64,000 bases of DNA from Nemopilema nomurai (taxonomy: Eukaryota > Cnidaria > Scyphozoa > Rhizostomeae > Rhizostomatidae), in NCBI GenBank assembly GCA_003864495.1, contig ML133474.1:1156550-1220549 (forward strand). The letters are read 5' to 3'. Positions 61,901 through 64,000 of the stretch are shown piece after piece. A model generated the notes under the pieces. That model did no database searches. It was not told where the DNA came from and saw only the letters and a list, made by a program, of their open reading frames with translations. The position numbers and the translations under genes are program-made. Each line of letters starts with the position of its first letter. Within the stretch, counting starts at the first letter, position 1.

Positions 61901-63132
61901 CTTATACCAAAGTAAAGGGCTATATGATGGTTCTCCTTGCATCAAAGATTCAGGTGACTGGACTGCCTTTTAGGTATCATTTATGAAGACTATTTCAGAT
62001 AAAGAAAGTACAAGGAATTTCTTCTATACTTTTGCCTTTTATAAATAGCTAGATATATTTTTATACTATTGTGTAGCAGGCCTCTCCGTTTAAGGCGCAC
62101 CTTGGCACGCTCCTGTCGTTACCGAGACGTGCAATAAATCACGCGCCTGGTTTATAGGCGCCCTTAAAATCGCGCTCCTTGTTAATAATTATACAAAGAG
62201 CCTTGCGGATTCGAAATCAATTGATATCTAAATAAACCGTTGCTTCTTTCAATCCCTCTTTCGAGGAAACTGTTATTGCCAAGTTAAAGCAAACACCTCT
62301 TGAATATATTTCTGGTCAACACCCAATAACCATTGACGAACTACAACAACAATGTGTTAATTTTTTTGCTTTTATTGCTTTACTGAGTAGTTTGCTTAGA
62401 GATTTCTAGATACAAAGTATTTACATACGAAAACATGCCGTTTCTGCCTACTTTAACGTGAATATATCCTTTTGGTATAACGCGCCCCTTAGCAAGACGA
62501 GGCGCGCGTTTGAGCACGCGCCCACTGAAATACTTACGGAGAGGCCTGTTGTGTAGCAATGTGCTCAAGAATCAATTTTATGCTTATGTGTCTTTTTCTC
62601 CCTTATTGCATATTCTTGTTTGTCATAACTTCATTCACAAATTATTTTTTTTCATGTGTACAGCAAATAATTCACCCAACTGTGTATGGTGCATTGCTTG
62701 CATTTGTGATCAATGGAGTATTCTGTTATCTCTTTGTATATGTGTGGAATTTAGGAGTATGGTAAGTTTTTCTAATCTTGCTGTTTCTCTCCTGACTTTC
62801 TAAAGTGCTTTGTTGTTCTGGTAAGACTAAATGTATGAATGAAATAAGTTCAGCTAATCAACTGACACAAGATGCGTTTTTGCAGCCTCCTTTTAAACTC
62901 TTTGTATTCTGATGAACAAACAATGTCTTTAAATTTTTAATCTTTGTGTATTGCCAATTCCCAAGTATTCTTGCATGGGAAAATCTTTCAACTAATTCTC
63001 TGCAGATCATCTTAACACATTCTGCTTTCCATAGGAGTGCTGCCTTTGCTCTGGATTTGTCATACTTATCATTCTGTGTCTTTACCATGGCTTATATCTA
63101 CCTGAAAAAGATCCATCACAAAACCTGGCATG
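58991..63132 (+). CDS. SLC47A: MATE-family multidrug/organic cation exporter, 5' part
   Basis: Six exons join in phase: 58991-59081, 60269-60710, 61091-61133, 61506-61550, 62664-62761, 63035-63132. They encode about 272 residues, and the frame remains open at the last donor, so the rest lies beyond the window; eukaryotic MATE proteins are usually 500-600 aa. The start ATG has A at -3 and G at +4. A soluble N-terminus of about 70 residues precedes hydrophobic segments: SLNSFIAFFIPVSTVLIVG, AAIGLGISVCNVTGNVVVVG, the family signature ATETFCSQAFGAG, LILTFLAVLPSCALWI, then CYIPGLLLYILFN and AFVINGVFCYLFVYVW. Exporters of this family exchange protons for organic cations at the plasma membrane. The first intron contains a TA-flanked MITE. 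Confidence 0.9.
59559..59954. mobile_element. TA-flanked MITE, copy 2, in MATE intron 1
   Basis: Opens TACACGGTTTTTTATAAGGA and closes with the inverted counterpart ending TTATAAAAAACGTGTA. The interior aligns with the copy at 3577-3980 throughout, including GCTATTCGTGTGTCAAGTGC and TTTTGGTACTAAAATCTGAT, with scattered substitutions and small indels. It is in the same orientation and non-coding. Confidence 0.78.
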
Positions 63133-64000
63133 GTATGTTTTTATCTTGATGACTTCATAGCGACTAACAACAACTTGATGACTTGTCACATGACCTAGAT
63201 TCACTTTTGCAAAGGTACACTCACATCTACAAGAAAATGACATAGAAACTCGAGGAGTGGGGCAGTGCGGATAAATGGCTTGCCTCCAGTGCTTGCTTGA
63301 AAGCATGATAACCCGATAGCTCATCAGTAGAGCACTTGGAGTACAAAGTCAGGGGTCGTGAGTTCGAGTCTCGCTAGGTTCGGTTTTTTTTCCGCACTCT
63401 CTATGAAACTTTGTGGTTCTAAAGAAAATGGTTGTAAATGACATTTGAACTGGTTCAAGCGTCTCATCTGATGGTAGCGTCCGTCCTCTTAAAACCCATC
63501 GTAGTTTACAGGTGCTCAGTTCTTAAGCATCGATGCCTTCGCGTGAAACCCAAGGCATTCCGACAAGGGCATTCGGTAAACGGACTTCTATGAATAAGGT
63601 CACAAAACCATATTTTCTCAGAAGTTCAGTTTGCATTTAGGCATGACTGACGAACTGGAGACGCTGTTATGTAGTTCACGGACCAACTGAAAATGTCATT
63701 AACTAAAGGATTTTGAATTCTATTCGTGTTCCTAGACCCATGATAGCCATTGGACTATGCCCGATTGCTCTCAAAGCTTCCAAAAACTGATGACGTCAGT
63801 GAGTGTACAGTGCATAGAACATTTCTACGTGTGACGTCAAGCATGGCTCAATGTTAGTCCAACTTTTGATGAGCTTAATGATAAAAAGCGATAATATGGT
63901 TCAATCGTTTATCCCTGATGTTTTGTGTGGTCAAATCATTTATGTATACAAAAATACCTTACGAAGCATATCAATATTTTCAATCGTCTTGCAAGGTTGC
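63133..64000. other. MATE intron continuing out of the window
   Basis: After the donor at 63133 no further MATE exon was recognised. Apart from the tRNA-like repeat, the stretch holds no supported feature. Confidence 0.5.
63310..63389 (+). repeat. tRNA-like SINE head with pol III boxes and T-run
   Basis: TAGCTCATCAGTAGAGCA matches a tRNA D-arm/A box, and GAGTTCGAGTCTCGC matches a T-arm/B box, with a paired T stem (GTGAG/CTCGC). The spacing between the boxes is tRNA-like and a run of T follows. The acceptor and anticodon stems do not pair properly, so this is not a working tRNA. It is best read as a tRNA-derived SINE or decayed tRNA copy. AGTGCGGA (63264-63271) and TCCGCACT (63391-63398) form inverted flanks. 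Confidence 0.5.

Overview
The window is AT-rich eukaryotic DNA with many GT-AG introns, scattered DNA-transposon remnants and no bacterial gene organisation. The gene set (an Iroquois homeobox gene, a TDRD12-type Tudor/helicase gene of the piRNA pathway, a eukaryotic MATE transporter) is animal. The single diverged Irx-like gene, the large intronless secreted tectonin-like gene and the transposon mix suggest a non-bilaterian animal, most likely an anthozoan cnidarian. The species assignment is inference; exon models were built by hand from reading frame, splice sites and intron phase.

Left part (1-13.5 kb): a probable terminal exon of an unrecognised gene (89-333), a long gene-poor stretch with minisatellite, poly-C and MITE-type repeats, two exons of a second unrecognised gene (9512-10033), then a PIF/Harbinger element with an intact-looking transposase (11141-12403, +) and a convergent Myb/SANT accessory gene (12478-13341, -) whose N-terminus appears frameshifted.

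Middle (13.9-21 kb): an Iroquois-class TALE homeobox gene in six coding exons (13973-18208, +), followed by about 3 kb without a supported gene.

Core (21.6-57.1 kb): one very large + strand gene. Forty-six exons can be chained with every intron phase agreeing, giving 6060 nt of coding sequence (2019 aa). The order is Tudor 1, degenerate DEAD-box helicase, CCCH zinc finger, Tudor 2, Tudor 3, a block of armadillo-like repeats, CS/p23 domain and acidic tail. This is the TDRD12/Yb family, whose known members act in piRNA biogenesis in germ-cell granules. The armadillo block and third Tudor are, as far as I know, not in vertebrate TDRD12. The 4.3 kb intron that splits its CS domain holds an intronless antisense gene (51969-54596, -) for an 875-aa secreted protein with tectonin-like repeats, a carbohydrate-binding-like module and Ig/DUF11-like domains.

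Right part (57.1-64 kb): a cluster of foldback structures (a 162-bp element with perfect 25-bp inverted ends, and a perfect 42-bp palindrome between direct repeats), then the first six exons of a MATE/SLC47 transporter (58991-63132, +) that runs off the window. Its first intron carries the second copy of the TA-flanked MITE first seen at 3.6 kb, and a tRNA-like SINE head lies near the right edge.
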